Assembly (NCBI RefSeq): GCF_017312725.1
Contig: NZ_BOPO01000033.1
Location: 1-64,000, forward strand
From: Actinocatenispora comari
GTDB taxonomy: Bacteria; Actinomycetota; Actinomycetes; Mycobacteriales; Micromonosporaceae
DNA: 64,000 bases
Direction: 5' to 3'
Shown here: piece after piece, positions 42,637 to 50,798 of the stretch
How the letters are laid out: the number at the start of each line of letters is the position of its first letter
Position numbering within the stretch: position 1 is the first letter of the stretch
Program-made: the position numbers and the translations under genes
The notes under the pieces: model-generated
The model's database searches: none
The model's input: only the letters and a program-made list of their open reading frames with translations
Told to the model about the DNA's origin: nothing

Positions 42637-43644
42637 CTAGCGTTGCACGTCGTCGTCGGAGTCGGCGCCGAGCAGGTCGAGCTCGGCCCGGCTCGGCAAC
42701 CCCTCCCAGTCGCCCGGCACGGTCACCGCGAACGCGCCGGCCACGGTCGCCGCGTGCAGGCATCCCTCCGGTGCCGTACCGCCGATCCACTCGGTCAGGT
42801 AGGCGGAGGCGAACGCGTCGCCCGCACCGACCGGGTCGACCGCCCGGACCGGCTTGGCCGGCAGGTCGTACCCGGTGCCGTCGAGCAGGCCGACCACGCC
42901 GCGGGAGCCGCGCTTGACCAGTACCTGCCGGGGGCCGAGCTTCGCCAGCTCCGCGGCCAGGGCCGCCTCGTCGTCGCCGGAGACCACCAGCCGCGCCTCC
43001 GGGCCGGTGGCGAACACGATGTCGGCCCGGGCGACCAGCTCGCGCAGCTCGGCACCGGCCGTGGCGGCATCCCACAGCGCGGCCCGGTAGTTGAGGTCCA
43101 GCGACACCGCGACCCCCGCGCCGCGAGCCGCCTCCACCGCGGCGTGCACCGCGTCCCGCGCGGTCCCGGACAGCGCCGGCGTGATCCCGGTGACGTGCAG
43201 CACCCGCGCCGCGCGCACCAGCGATTCGTCCACATCGGACGGTGAGAGCCGGGACGCGGCGCTGCCGGACCGGTAGTACTGCACCCGGGTCGCGGTGTCG
43301 GTGCGGCGCTCCTTGACCATCAGGCCGGTCGGCGCGGTGCCGTCGACCGCCGCGTACACCGCGACGCCCTCGGCCCGGATCGTCGCGGTGACCAGCCGGC
43401 CGAACTCGTCGTCGCCGACCCGGCTCAGCCAGGCCGCCCGGCGGCCCAGCCGGGACACGCCGATCGCCAGGTTCGACTCCGCGCCGGCAACCGAGAGGTC
43501 GAGGCTGTGCATGTGTCGCAGCAGGCCGACCCGCGGCGCCGCCAGCAGCGCCATCGTCTCGCCCAGGGTCACCAGTTCGGCCGCGCCGCCGCCCGGGCCG
43601 CCGATCGGCCCGGGCAGATCCGTCCGGTACTCCGGGGTGCTCAC
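42637..43644 (-). CDS. kdgK: PfkB-family sugar kinase, probable 2-keto-3-deoxygluconate kinase
   Basis: 335 residues, ribokinase fold. N-terminal AELVTLGETMALLAA, the substrate motif VAGAESNLAIGVSRLG, and the ATP/catalytic site DPVGAGDAFASAYLTEW (catalytic Asp) are typical of KDG kinases. It would phosphorylate 2-keto-3-deoxygluconate to KDPG with ATP. GTG 43644 is preceded by GGGAGG. Direct adjacency to the KDPG aldolase gene supports the assignment. A TCCACATCGGA motif is at 43229-43239. Confidence 0.87.
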   Translation of the reverse strand: MSTPEYRTDLPGPIGGPGGGAAELVTLGETMALLAAPRVGLLRHMHSLDLSVAGAESNLAIGVSRLGRRAAWLSRVGDDEFGRLVTATIRAEGVAVYAAVDGTAPTGLMVKERRTDTATRVQYYRSGSAASRLSPSDVDESLVRAARVLHVTGITPALSGTARDAVHAAVEAARGAGVAVSLDLNYRAALWDAATAGAELRELVARADIVFATGPEARLVVSGDDEAALAAELAKLGPRQVLVKRGSRGVVGLLDGTGYDLPAKPVRAVDPVGAGDAFASAYLTEWIGGTAPEGCLHAATVAGAFAVTVPGDWEGLPSRAELDLLGADSDDDVQR

Positions 43645-43753
43645 CGGTGCCTCCCGCTCGCCGGAGCCGATGCCGGACGGCGCGGTCCGGAGCGCCCGTG
43701 GCCGAGCGCCCCCGGCCGCCGTGCCAGCTCGGCCAGGGGTACCGTCGCCGCGG

Positions 43754-44407
43754 TCATCCGCGGGCCTCGCGGATCACGTCGAGCACCGCGCGGGCCCGGG
43801 CGCCCAGCTCGGTCAGCGATCCGCCGTCCAGCGCGTCGCCCATCAACGGGCCGCCCATGCCGACCCCGATCGCGCCAGCGGCAAGGTATTCCGGTACCAG
43901 GTCGAGGGTGACGCCGCCGGTCGGCATCAGCGGCACGTCGTCGATCGGGCCGCGCAACTCCTTGAGGTAACGCGGGCCGGCGACGGAGGCCGGGAACACC
44001 TTGACCGCGGTCGCGCCGAGCCGCCACGCGGTGAGTACCTCGGTGGCGGTGAACGCGCCCGGGTAGTAGCCGAGGCCACGGGCCACCGCCTCGGACGCCA
44101 GGGCGGGATCGGTGTGCGGGGAGACGATGAAGGTGGCGCCGGCCTGCTCGGCGGCGTCGATGTGCCCGACCGTCAGCACGGTGCCGATGCCGAGCTCCAC
44201 CTCGTCGCCGTACCGGGCCCGGGCGGCGGCCACCGCGGCGAACCCGTCCGGCGTGTTCGTGGTGATCTCCAGGCAACGGATGCCGTTGTCCACCAACGTA
44301 TCGATCACCGCGGGCAGGTGTTCGCCGGTGCGCTTGCCGCGCAGGATCGGAACCACGCCGGTCTCGATCAGCGCGGCGCTCGGCGCGCGACGGGCAGGGG
44401 TGTTCAT
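43754..44407 (-). CDS. eda: KDPG/KDPGal aldolase
   Basis: 217 residues, class I aldolase splitting 2-keto-3-deoxy-6-phosphogluconate (or galactonate) into pyruvate and glyceraldehyde-3-phosphate. The active-site elements are the glutamate in RCLEITTNTPDG, IGTVLTVGHIDAAEQAGATFIVSPHTD, the Schiff-base lysine in ATAVKVFPAS and the phosphate loop PTGGVTLDLV. ATG 44407 has GGAGG 8-9 nt upstream. Between this gene and the kinase there is a 109-bp GC-rich gap with no gene. Confidence 0.92.
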   Translation of the reverse strand: MNTPARRAPSAALIETGVVPILRGKRTGEHLPAVIDTLVDNGIRCLEITTNTPDGFAAVAAARARYGDEVELGIGTVLTVGHIDAAEQAGATFIVSPHTDPALASEAVARGLGYYPGAFTATEVLTAWRLGATAVKVFPASVAGPRYLKELRGPIDDVPLMPTGGVTLDLVPEYLAAGAIGVGMGGPLMGDALDGGSLTELGARARAVLDVIREARG

Positions 44408-44468
44408 GTCGTTTCCCTCCAAGAGGTGCCAACAGAATGGCACCATCGGCGCGTTTCTGCCGGCGCCG

Positions 44469-45719
44469 TTAGAAATAGGTGTGGATCAGATCGACCACTC
44501 GGTGGTCGGCGTCGAGCATCGGCACCACCCGCCACTTGTCGAACGCGGTACACGGGTGCGAGATGCCGAACGCGATCAGGTCACCGGGCCGCGGCGCCGG
44601 GCCGCCCGAGGTGTCCAGGTAGGCGTGCTGGTCGTTGAACCGCAGCACGGTGAACTCGGCGGCCGACTCGACACCGCCGTCCGCCCGCCGCAGCGTCTTC
44701 GGCACCGGCAACCCCTCGTCGTACGGGGCGTCCCGCTTGCCCATCGCGACCAGCGCCAGGCCCGGCTCCGGGGTGGAGGTCACCTGCGCCCACACCGTCA
44801 GCGCCGGGATCAGCGAGCCCTCGGCGCCGATCCTGTTGAACGGCGTCATCTCCCGGTAGAAGCCGTCGTCGTGGGTGATGTAGGAGCCGGATCGCAGCAG
44901 CACCAACGTCTCCCGCTTCGCGAGCCGGTCACCGGCCAGCACGTCGGTCACCGCGTCGAAGTACGCCGAGCCGCCGGCCGACACCACCACCGGACCGGGG
45001 CGCACCAGGTCGAAGGCGACCAGCGCCTCGGCGGCCTCGCGCAGCGTGCCGAGGAAGCCGCGCGCCTCCGCCACGGTGGGCAGGCCCCCCTCGTACCCGG
45101 AGACGCCGGCCACCGCGAGCCGCGGCACCGCGGCGGCCGCCCGCGCCAGCTCGACGACCTCGGCGACGGTGCGCACCCCGGTACGGCCGTGCGCGTGGCC
45201 GAGCTCGATCACCACCTCCAGCGGCCGGTCGCCGGTCACCTCGGCCAGCGCGGCGGAGATCGCGCCGAGCCCGTCGGCCGAGTCGAGGTAGAACAGGAGC
45301 TCGAAGTCCGGGTCGCGCTCGCGTTCGGCGATGACCCACCGCAGCGCCAACGGATCGAGCAGCTCGTTGGCCAGGAAGATCCGCGGTACGCCGAAGCCAC
45401 GCGCGGTGAGCACCTGGCTCGCCGCGGCGAGCGTGATGCCCCAGGCGCCGGCGTCCAGCTGCTGCTCGAACAGCCGGGGCGCCATCGTGGTCTTGCCGTG
45501 CGGCGCGAACGCCAGCCCGTGCCGCGCGGTGTAGTCGGCCATGGTGGTGACGTTGTGCGCCACCGCATCCCGGTCGAGCACCAGCAGCGGCCAGCTGAAC
45601 GGTCCGGTGAAGATGTCGTACCCGGCGGCGACGAACTCCGCCGCCGGCAGCCGGGCACCCGGCAGCCACAGCCCCTTGGTGCGCCAGTCGACCTGTTCCT
45701 CGGGAATCCTCAGTGCCAC
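44469..45719 (-). CDS. PLP-dependent D-serine-dehydratase-like / D-glucosaminate ammonia-lyase-type enzyme
   Basis: 416 residues, fold-type III PLP enzyme. The internal aldimine lysine lies in LAFAPHGKTTMAP (about residue 75). IELGHAHGRTGV, VSGYEGGL and VSAGGSAYFD form the PLP-phosphate and barrel core. A C-terminal metal-type motif GISHPCTAFDKWRVVP matches the His-x-Cys zinc ligands of eukaryotic-type D-serine dehydratase. Relatives are annotated as amino acid deaminase or D-threonine aldolase-like. With KDG kinase and KDPG aldolase next door, deamination of D-glucosaminate to 2-keto-3-deoxygluconate is the reaction that unifies the operon. D-serine or D-threonine remain alternatives. GTG 45719 has AGGAGG upstream. 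Confidence 0.8.
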   Translation of the reverse strand: MALRIPEEQVDWRTKGLWLPGARLPAAEFVAAGYDIFTGPFSWPLLVLDRDAVAHNVTTMADYTARHGLAFAPHGKTTMAPRLFEQQLDAGAWGITLAAASQVLTARGFGVPRIFLANELLDPLALRWVIAERERDPDFELLFYLDSADGLGAISAALAEVTGDRPLEVVIELGHAHGRTGVRTVAEVVELARAAAAVPRLAVAGVSGYEGGLPTVAEARGFLGTLREAAEALVAFDLVRPGPVVVSAGGSAYFDAVTDVLAGDRLAKRETLVLLRSGSYITHDDGFYREMTPFNRIGAEGSLIPALTVWAQVTSTPEPGLALVAMGKRDAPYDEGLPVPKTLRRADGGVESAAEFTVLRFNDQHAYLDTSGGPAPRPGDLIAFGISHPCTAFDKWRVVPMLDADHRVVDLIHTYF

Positions 45720-45750
45720 GACGCCTCCTGTCGACGGGAACCTGGGGCCA

Positions 45751-46527
45751 TCACCGGTGCCCCAGTGCGGCCGAGATCTGGTGGGCGGCGGCGACGACCT
45801 CCGGCGCGAGCCGGCGCACCTGCGCCGTCGTCATCCGCGACGCCAGCCCGGACACCGACACGGCGCCGACCACCCGGTCCTCGTGGTCGAACAGCGGCGC
45901 GGCGACGCACCGTACGTCCGGCTCGTTCTCCTGGTCGTCGATCGCGTAACCGCACTGCCGGATCCGGGCCAGCTCGCGGCGCAACGCGTCCGGCTCGGTG
46001 ATGGTGTACGCGGTGGCCGCGTCCAGGCCCGCGTCGAGCACCGCGGCCAGCTGCGCGTCGCCGGCGAACGCCAGCATCGCCTTGCCGACCCCGGTGCGGT
46101 ACAGCGGGACGCGGCGGCCGACGCGGGAGGCCATCCGGACGTTGGCCTCGCTCTCCACCTTGTCGATGTAGACCGCCTCCAGCCCGTCCGGGACCACCAG
46201 GTGACAGGTCTGCCCGGACGAACGCTGCAACGCGCGCAGCTGGGTCGCCGCCACGGTCCTGATGTCCAGCGTGGACAGGTAGGCCTGCCCGAGCTGCAGC
46301 GCGCCGACGCCGAGCCGGAACCGTCCGCTCGCGGCGTCCCGGGCCAGCAGCTCGGCGTCGATCAGCGGCTCGGCCAACCGCAGCACCGTGCTCTTGTTGA
46401 GCGACAGCGCATCCGCGATCTCGGTCAGCGTCGCGCCGGCGCCGCCGACCTCGCGCTCCACGTAGGACAGGATGGTCAGCGCCCGGCGCAGCGAGGACGA
46501 CTGGTTGCGGGCCGCGGTCTCGATCAT
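45751..46527 (-). CDS. IclR-family transcriptional regulator of the deacylase operon
   Basis: 258 residues. The winged helix SSSLRRALTILSYVEREVGGAGATLTEIADALSLNKSTVLRLAEPL and the IclR effector domain (SGQTCHLVVPDGLEAVYIDKVES, VPLYRTGVGKAMLAF, QCGYAIDDQENEPDVRCVAAPLFDHEDRVVGAVSVSG) are well conserved. ATG 46527 overlaps the deacylase stop by ATGA. IclR proteins often sense 2-keto acids; KDG or KDPG would be a natural inducer here. No clear dyad was found between the deacylase start and the TnpB element. Confidence 0.92.
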   Translation of the reverse strand: MIETAARNQSSSLRRALTILSYVEREVGGAGATLTEIADALSLNKSTVLRLAEPLIDAELLARDAASGRFRLGVGALQLGQAYLSTLDIRTVAATQLRALQRSSGQTCHLVVPDGLEAVYIDKVESEANVRMASRVGRRVPLYRTGVGKAMLAFAGDAQLAAVLDAGLDAATAYTITEPDALRRELARIRQCGYAIDDQENEPDVRCVAAPLFDHEDRVVGAVSVSGLASRMTTAQVRRLAPEVVAAAHQISAALGHR

Positions 46528-48083
46528 CGTGGCGATCGCAGCGGGACGCCGGCGAGGGCGCCGGTCAGCTCGCCGCCGGCGAGCACCGGCCGGCCGTTCA
46601 CCAGCACGTCGTCCACCCCGACCGCGGGCCGTCGCGGATCGTCGTAGGTGGCCGCGTCGCGCACCCGGTCCGGATCGATCACCGCCACATCGGCGTGGTA
46701 GCCGACCCGCAGCTGGCCGCGGCCGGCGAAACCGAACCGGCGGGCCGGGTTCGCGGCCAGGTGCACCACCGCGTCCGGCCAGGACAGGTCGGCGAGCTCG
46801 CGCACATGCCGGGCCAGTACCCGGGCGAACGCGCCCCACCCGCGCGGGTGCGGGTGCGAGCCGACGTAGATCCCGTCCGACGAGCCCAGCTGGGCCGGAT
46901 GCTTCAGCAGCGCGCGCACCGACTCCTCGCTGTTGGTCGGCGGCTGGCCGAACACGCAGCCGGCCCGCAACTCGGTGGCGCGCAACAGTTCCACGCAGGT
47001 CGCGGCCGGGCTGAGGCCGGCCCGTTCGGCCACCGCGACGAGCGGCTGCCCCTCGGCCCACCGCCACTCGTCGGACGGCACGTACGACAGGGTGATGCGC
47101 GGCCACACCTCGGCCCGGTGCGCGAACCAGTCGGTGTCCAGCCGGCGCTGCACGCCGGGGTCGGCGAGCTGCTCGACCGCGCGTTCCACGTCGGCGGTGG
47201 GCAGCCACTCGGGCAGCGTCACCATCGCCAGGATGGTGCTGCCCCGCAGGTACGGGTAGCTGTCGAAGGTGAGGTCGATGCCCTCGCTGCGCACGTCGTC
47301 GACCAGCCCGATCAGCTTCTCCGCCGGCCCGTGGTAGTGCGAGACGTGCACCGCGACACCGCTGTCCCGGGCGATCTCGCGCACCTCGGCGATGCCGGTC
47401 GGCGCGTCGGCCTCGTACCCGCGCATGTGCGTCACGTACGGCAGGCCGCGGGCGGCGACCGGACGGCACAGGTCGGCCAGCTCGGCGGCGTTCGCGTACC
47501 GGCCCGGGCTGTATTCCAGGCCGGTGGACAGGCCGACGGCGCCCTCGTCCAGGGCCCGCTCCACCAGCCGGCGCATCCGGGCCAGCTCGGCGGCGTCGGC
47601 CGGCCGCTGCGCCGAGCCGAGCACCTCGTACCGGATCGTGCCGTGTGGCGCGAGGTAGGCGGTGTTCAGCGCGGTGGTGTCGGTGTAGCCGGCGAGCAGC
47701 GCGGCGACGCCGACCGGGCCGTCCCCGAGCCCGTCCGGCGGCCCGTTGACCGCGTCGAAGTAGCGCGCCACGTACCGCAGGGTGGCCGGCGAGGCGGGCG
47801 CGAAGGACAGCCCGTCCTGGCCGAGCACAAACGTGGTGATGCCCTGGCGCAGCGCCGCGAGCTGCACGGCCGGGTCGCGCACCAGCGCGTCCCCGTGCAC
47901 GTGCGCGTCGATGAACCCGGGCGTCACGTACCGTCCGGCGGCGTCGATGCTGTGCTCGGCCTCGGCGAGGTCGAGCTGGCCGAGTGCGGCGATCCGGCCG
48001 CCGGTGACGGCGACGTCCGCCCGGTACGCCGCCGCGCCGGTGCCGTCGAGCACCCAACCGCCGCGCACAATCACGTCGAACAC
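46524..48083 (-). CDS. N-acyl-D-amino-acid deacylase (amidohydrolase), candidate N-acetyl-D-glucosaminate deacetylase
   Basis: About 519 residues, amidohydrolase superfamily. The metal motif is GFIDAHVHGD near residue 60; GLEYSPGRYA, VTHMRGYE and VAVHVSHYHGPAEK supply further histidines, with STGLEYSPG typical of D-aminoacylases, and SSDGIYVGSHPHPRGWGAFARVL toward the end. It removes the acyl group from an N-acyl-D-amino acid. First in the operon, it would provide the free amino substrate to the PLP enzyme. GTG 48083 is preferred over GTG 48095, which overlaps the GGGAGG ribosome site. Confidence 0.87.
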   Translation of the reverse strand: MFDVIVRGGWVLDGTGAAAYRADVAVTGGRIAALGQLDLAEAEHSIDAAGRYVTPGFIDAHVHGDALVRDPAVQLAALRQGITTFVLGQDGLSFAPASPATLRYVARYFDAVNGPPDGLGDGPVGVAALLAGYTDTTALNTAYLAPHGTIRYEVLGSAQRPADAAELARMRRLVERALDEGAVGLSTGLEYSPGRYANAAELADLCRPVAARGLPYVTHMRGYEADAPTGIAEVREIARDSGVAVHVSHYHGPAEKLIGLVDDVRSEGIDLTFDSYPYLRGSTILAMVTLPEWLPTADVERAVEQLADPGVQRRLDTDWFAHRAEVWPRITLSYVPSDEWRWAEGQPLVAVAERAGLSPAATCVELLRATELRAGCVFGQPPTNSEESVRALLKHPAQLGSSDGIYVGSHPHPRGWGAFARVLARHVRELADLSWPDAVVHLAANPARRFGFAGRGQLRVGYHADVAVIDPDRVRDAATYDDPRRPAVGVDDVLVNGRPVLAGGELTGALAGVPLRSPR

Positions 48084-48140
48084 GCCGCACCCCACCTCCC
48101 TGTCCGTCTCTCAGTCTCCTGCGCGCTAGGCATTGACTGC

Positions 48141-48177
48141 TCCCCTTCCCGACAAGGAGCTCCACGCTCCTCGGGGA
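48141..48177 (-). ncRNA. putative right-end hairpin / omega-RNA 3' region of the TnpB element
   Basis: Just beyond the tnpB stop an inner stem AGGAGC/GCTCCT (48155-48160 with 48166-48171) is flanked by CCCG/CGGG and an alternative TCCCC/GGGGA pairing. TnpB elements carry a structured guide (omega) RNA at this place, overlapping the end of tnpB. The adjacent GCAGTCAATG (complement of 48130-48139) may hold the element boundary, but no duplicated or paired left end was found, so limits are uncertain. Confidence 0.4.
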
Positions 48178-48193
48178 CTGCGGGATTCATGGC

Positions 48194-49402
48194 TCACGCT
48201 GCCTTTGGTCCCGGCGGGGCCGAAGGTCTTCTGCGATCAACACCATCCGGGTTCAGACCAGCCCGGACCAGCATCACGCGGGCGGAGTTCTTGTCCCTGG
48301 GTCGGGACTGCCCGCACACGGTGCAGGTGTAGATGCGTTGCGACAGCGGTAGCCGGTGCTTGGTTCTCGCCCCGCACTGCCCGCAGTCGGTGGTCGTGTT
48401 CGCCGGGTGCACCAGGTGAACATCCCGGCCATGTTTATGGCACATCTCGACCAAGGTCGTCTTTGTCGCGCTGATCGCCGCGTCGGCGGCCTTGCTCGCC
48501 ATGGTCGACTTGGCCAAGAACCGGGGCCGGAAGTCTTCCACCGCGACCGCATCATGGTCACGAGCCACGCGCTTGGCCCACTTGCGGGCGGTGTCCTGCC
48601 GCTTCCGGGCCACCTTCTTGTAGGCCTTGGCAGCCTGCCGCTTGGCCTTCCGGTAGCCATGCGAAGCGACCCGTCCACTCACGGGCCTACGGCGGGCCAT
48701 CATGCGCTGGTAACGGGCGAGCCGCTGAGCAGCGGCCCTGCCGTACTCGGGGTGCGGCAGGTCGTGGTCGTCGCTGGTGGTGGTCGCCAGCTCTTTCACG
48801 CCCCAGTCGATGCCAAGTACACGGCCCGTGGACGGCAGCGGCTCGGCCCGGGTGATCACCACGAAACTGGCGTACCAGTGGCCGAGGCTGTCCCGATACA
48901 CTCGCACCGATGATGGGTCGGCAGGCAGATTCCGAGACCACGCCACCGTCAACGCGATCCCGCCAGCCAGCAGCAGCTTCCCTTCGCGCAGCCGGAAACC
49001 CCGCAGCGTGTAGTTGAGACTCGGTAGCGCCTCGGACTTCTTCTTGAACCTCGGCAACCCCGCACGCTGCCGCATCGGAAGGCGACCCTTGATGTCCTTG
49101 AGCGCTTTCGCCCGGGACTTCGCGAAGTCACGGATGATCTGCTGCTGTGGCACCGACGCGCCCTCACGCAACCAGTCGCGTTCGGCACGCCAGCCCGTCA
49201 GCATCTTGTCCAGCTGCGCCGGGCCACACGTACGAGCGGTGTCCCCGTTGCGGTTGGCGTCGTAGGCGGCGCGAGACTGCTCGACGCACCGGTTCCACAC
49301 CCATCGACAGCGGTCCCACTCCGCGAGCAGACCCGCACGGGCAGTCGACGAAACGCGAAGCCGATAGGTGTAGCGGACACGTCCGGCTTCCACACTCGGC
49401 AT
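48194..49402 (-). CDS. tnpB: RNA-guided nuclease TnpB (IS200/IS605, IS1341-type)
   Basis: 402 residues from ATG 49402. The RuvC triad is intact: Asp in RVLGIDWGVKELATT, Glu in AVAVEDFRPRFL and the late Asp in PRDKNSARVML. The zinc ribbon CGQCGARTKHRLP...YTCTVCG lies between the last two. The N-terminal half has the usual WNRCVEQSR-type and GLPRFKKKSEALP segments. No TnpA gene is present, so this is a solitary TnpB element. Known TnpBs are omega-RNA-guided DNA nucleases that favour retention of their element. Base composition is less GC-rich than neighbours, in line with recent arrival. It separates the deacylase operon from the GNAT remnant. Confidence 0.9.
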   Translation of the reverse strand: MPSVEAGRVRYTYRLRVSSTARAGLLAEWDRCRWVWNRCVEQSRAAYDANRNGDTARTCGPAQLDKMLTGWRAERDWLREGASVPQQQIIRDFAKSRAKALKDIKGRLPMRQRAGLPRFKKKSEALPSLNYTLRGFRLREGKLLLAGGIALTVAWSRNLPADPSSVRVYRDSLGHWYASFVVITRAEPLPSTGRVLGIDWGVKELATTTSDDHDLPHPEYGRAAAQRLARYQRMMARRRPVSGRVASHGYRKAKRQAAKAYKKVARKRQDTARKWAKRVARDHDAVAVEDFRPRFLAKSTMASKAADAAISATKTTLVEMCHKHGRDVHLVHPANTTTDCGQCGARTKHRLPLSQRIYTCTVCGQSRPRDKNSARVMLVRAGLNPDGVDRRRPSAPPGPKAA

Positions 49403-49637
49403 CACTTTCGACACCCACGCTGATGGCAGCGAAATCGACCCCCCTCGTTCCCACCTTCGAGAAAGGAACATCCGCAGCACGGAAGATCGGTGGCCGCGGT
49501 CCGACGACATCTTCAACACAGAGTTTTGCATATCGGCATCGATTGGCGGGCGGCGGGCCAGCGAGGCCGGTCAGGACCGGGATGCTCTCGCGCCGGCGGC
49601 CAGGACCACTGCGAGCGCGGCGTCGCGAGGATGCTCA

Positions 49638-49681
49638 CCGTCCGGCCTGACTTCGCCACGTGGCGAAGTCAGGCCGGACGG
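49638..49681. terminator. perfect 44-bp palindrome
   Basis: CCGTCCGGCCTGACTTCGCCAC and its exact reverse complement abut at 49659/49660, giving 22-bp arms without a loop. It overlaps the stop of the second reading frame of the GNAT remnant (49669-49671), so on the minus strand it works as a 3'-end hairpin. The 235 bp from here to the tnpB start shows no gene. Confidence 0.7.
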
Positions 49682-50162
49682 CCCAGTTCGTAGTGGTGCA
49701 GGCGGTCGTCGGTGGTGTGGCGGCGCATCCCGGACTTCGCCAGCACCCGCTGCGAACCGACGTTGTCGTGCGTCGTGTCGGCGATCACCCGGCCGACCGG
49801 CCGGTGCCGAACACGCGGTCGAGCAGCGCGCACAGCGCCTCGGTGGCGATGCCGCGGCCCTCGACCTCGGGCGCGACGCCGTAGCCGAGCTCGACCGTAC
49901 GGTCGGCGCCGGGTGGGCCGAAGCAGCCGAGCGCGCCGACGACCAGGCCGGTCTCCCGCTCGACGATCTGCAGCGGGCCGAACCACGGATCGGCCGACGG
50001 GTCGTGCCGCATCGCCATCCGGGCCACGTCCCGGTCGTCCTGGCGCGGGTACCCGGGCGACCAGTGCTGGCCGGCCCGGTCGCCGGCGAGGATCCGCTCC
50101 GCCTGCTCCCGGCCCAGCGGTCGCAACTCCAGCCGCGCGGTGCGCACCACCGCGGCGGCCAT
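49669..50162 (-). pseudogene. GNAT-family acetyltransferase, frameshifted
   Basis: The first frame starts at ATG 50162 (GGGAGG upstream) and encodes a good GNAT N-terminus and acetyl-CoA motif (LGYGVAPEVEGRGIATEALCALLDRVFG), then meets a stop at 49785-49787. The usual GNAT ending, RVIADTTHDNVGSQRVLAKSGMRR, continues in another frame to a stop at 49669. The switch falls in the G/C run near 49790-49805 and needs one inserted or lost base. Either the gene is broken or the sequence has an error there. It starts 1 nt after the reductase stop. Confidence 0.75.
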
Positions 50163-50163
50163 C

Positions 50164-50742
50164 TCAGCCACCTCCCGCGTCGCCGGTACCGGTGGGGCGT
50201 TCGTAGGTGGTGACGACGACGCCGGAGTCGAGCACGTCGGTGTGCACCGGGCGGTACGTGTCGACGGCGAACGGCCCGGCGAACAGCGGGATGCCGGACC
50301 CGATGGCGATCGGCGCCCGCTTGATGATCAGGCGGTCGATCTCGGGCCGCAGCGCCGCAGCCAGCTGCGCGCCGCCGATCAGCCAGATGCCCTTGCCGGG
50401 TTGCCGTTTCAGCTCCCGCACGTACGCCACCGGGTCGGTGCCGACGAGTTCCACGTCGGCACTCTCGGTCAGGGTGCGGGAGAACACCACGTGCCGCAGG
50501 TGCGGGTACGCGTCGGCCAGGCCGGCGTCGAGCCCCAGCTGGTAGCTGCGTCGGCCCTCCAGCACGGTGTCGAAGTGGTCGCCGTCGGCGGTGACCGACA
50601 GGGCCTGGCGGGCGGGCCCGGGCAGCGTCTCCGGGTAGTTCGCCGCCAGGTAGGCGACGTCGGACTCGGTGACCGGCCAGAAGCCGCCGGGACCGGTCGG
50701 GTCGGCGCCGTCCGGGCCGGCGATGAACCCGTCGAGCGTCAC
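50164..50742 (-). CDS. dihydrofolate reductase / RibD C-terminal-domain family protein
   Basis: 192 residues from the GTG at 50742. The fold is recognised by TLDGFIAGPDGADP, FDTVLEGRRSYQLGL, LRHVVFSRTL, GIWLIGGAQLAAALRPEIDRLIIKRAPIAIGSGIPLF. Family members are NADPH-dependent reductases of mostly unknown substrate. The N-terminus looks truncated: nine further codons (R-T-L-T-Y-Y-I-A after an ATC at 50769) complete the usual strand, and a perfect AAGGAG sits 5 nt before that ATC, whereas the GTG has no ribosome site. The true start may thus be ATC 50769. The TetR regulator is divergent. Confidence 0.82.
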   Translation of the reverse strand: MTLDGFIAGPDGADPTGPGGFWPVTESDVAYLAANYPETLPGPARQALSVTADGDHFDTVLEGRRSYQLGLDAGLADAYPHLRHVVFSRTLTESADVELVGTDPVAYVRELKRQPGKGIWLIGGAQLAAALRPEIDRLIIKRAPIAIGSGIPLFAGPFAVDTYRPVHTDVLDSGVVVTTYERPTGTGDAGGG

Positions 50743-50798
50743 GGCGATGTAGTACGTGAGGGTGCGGATAGGTACTCCTTGCTAGTACGGTGCGAAGT

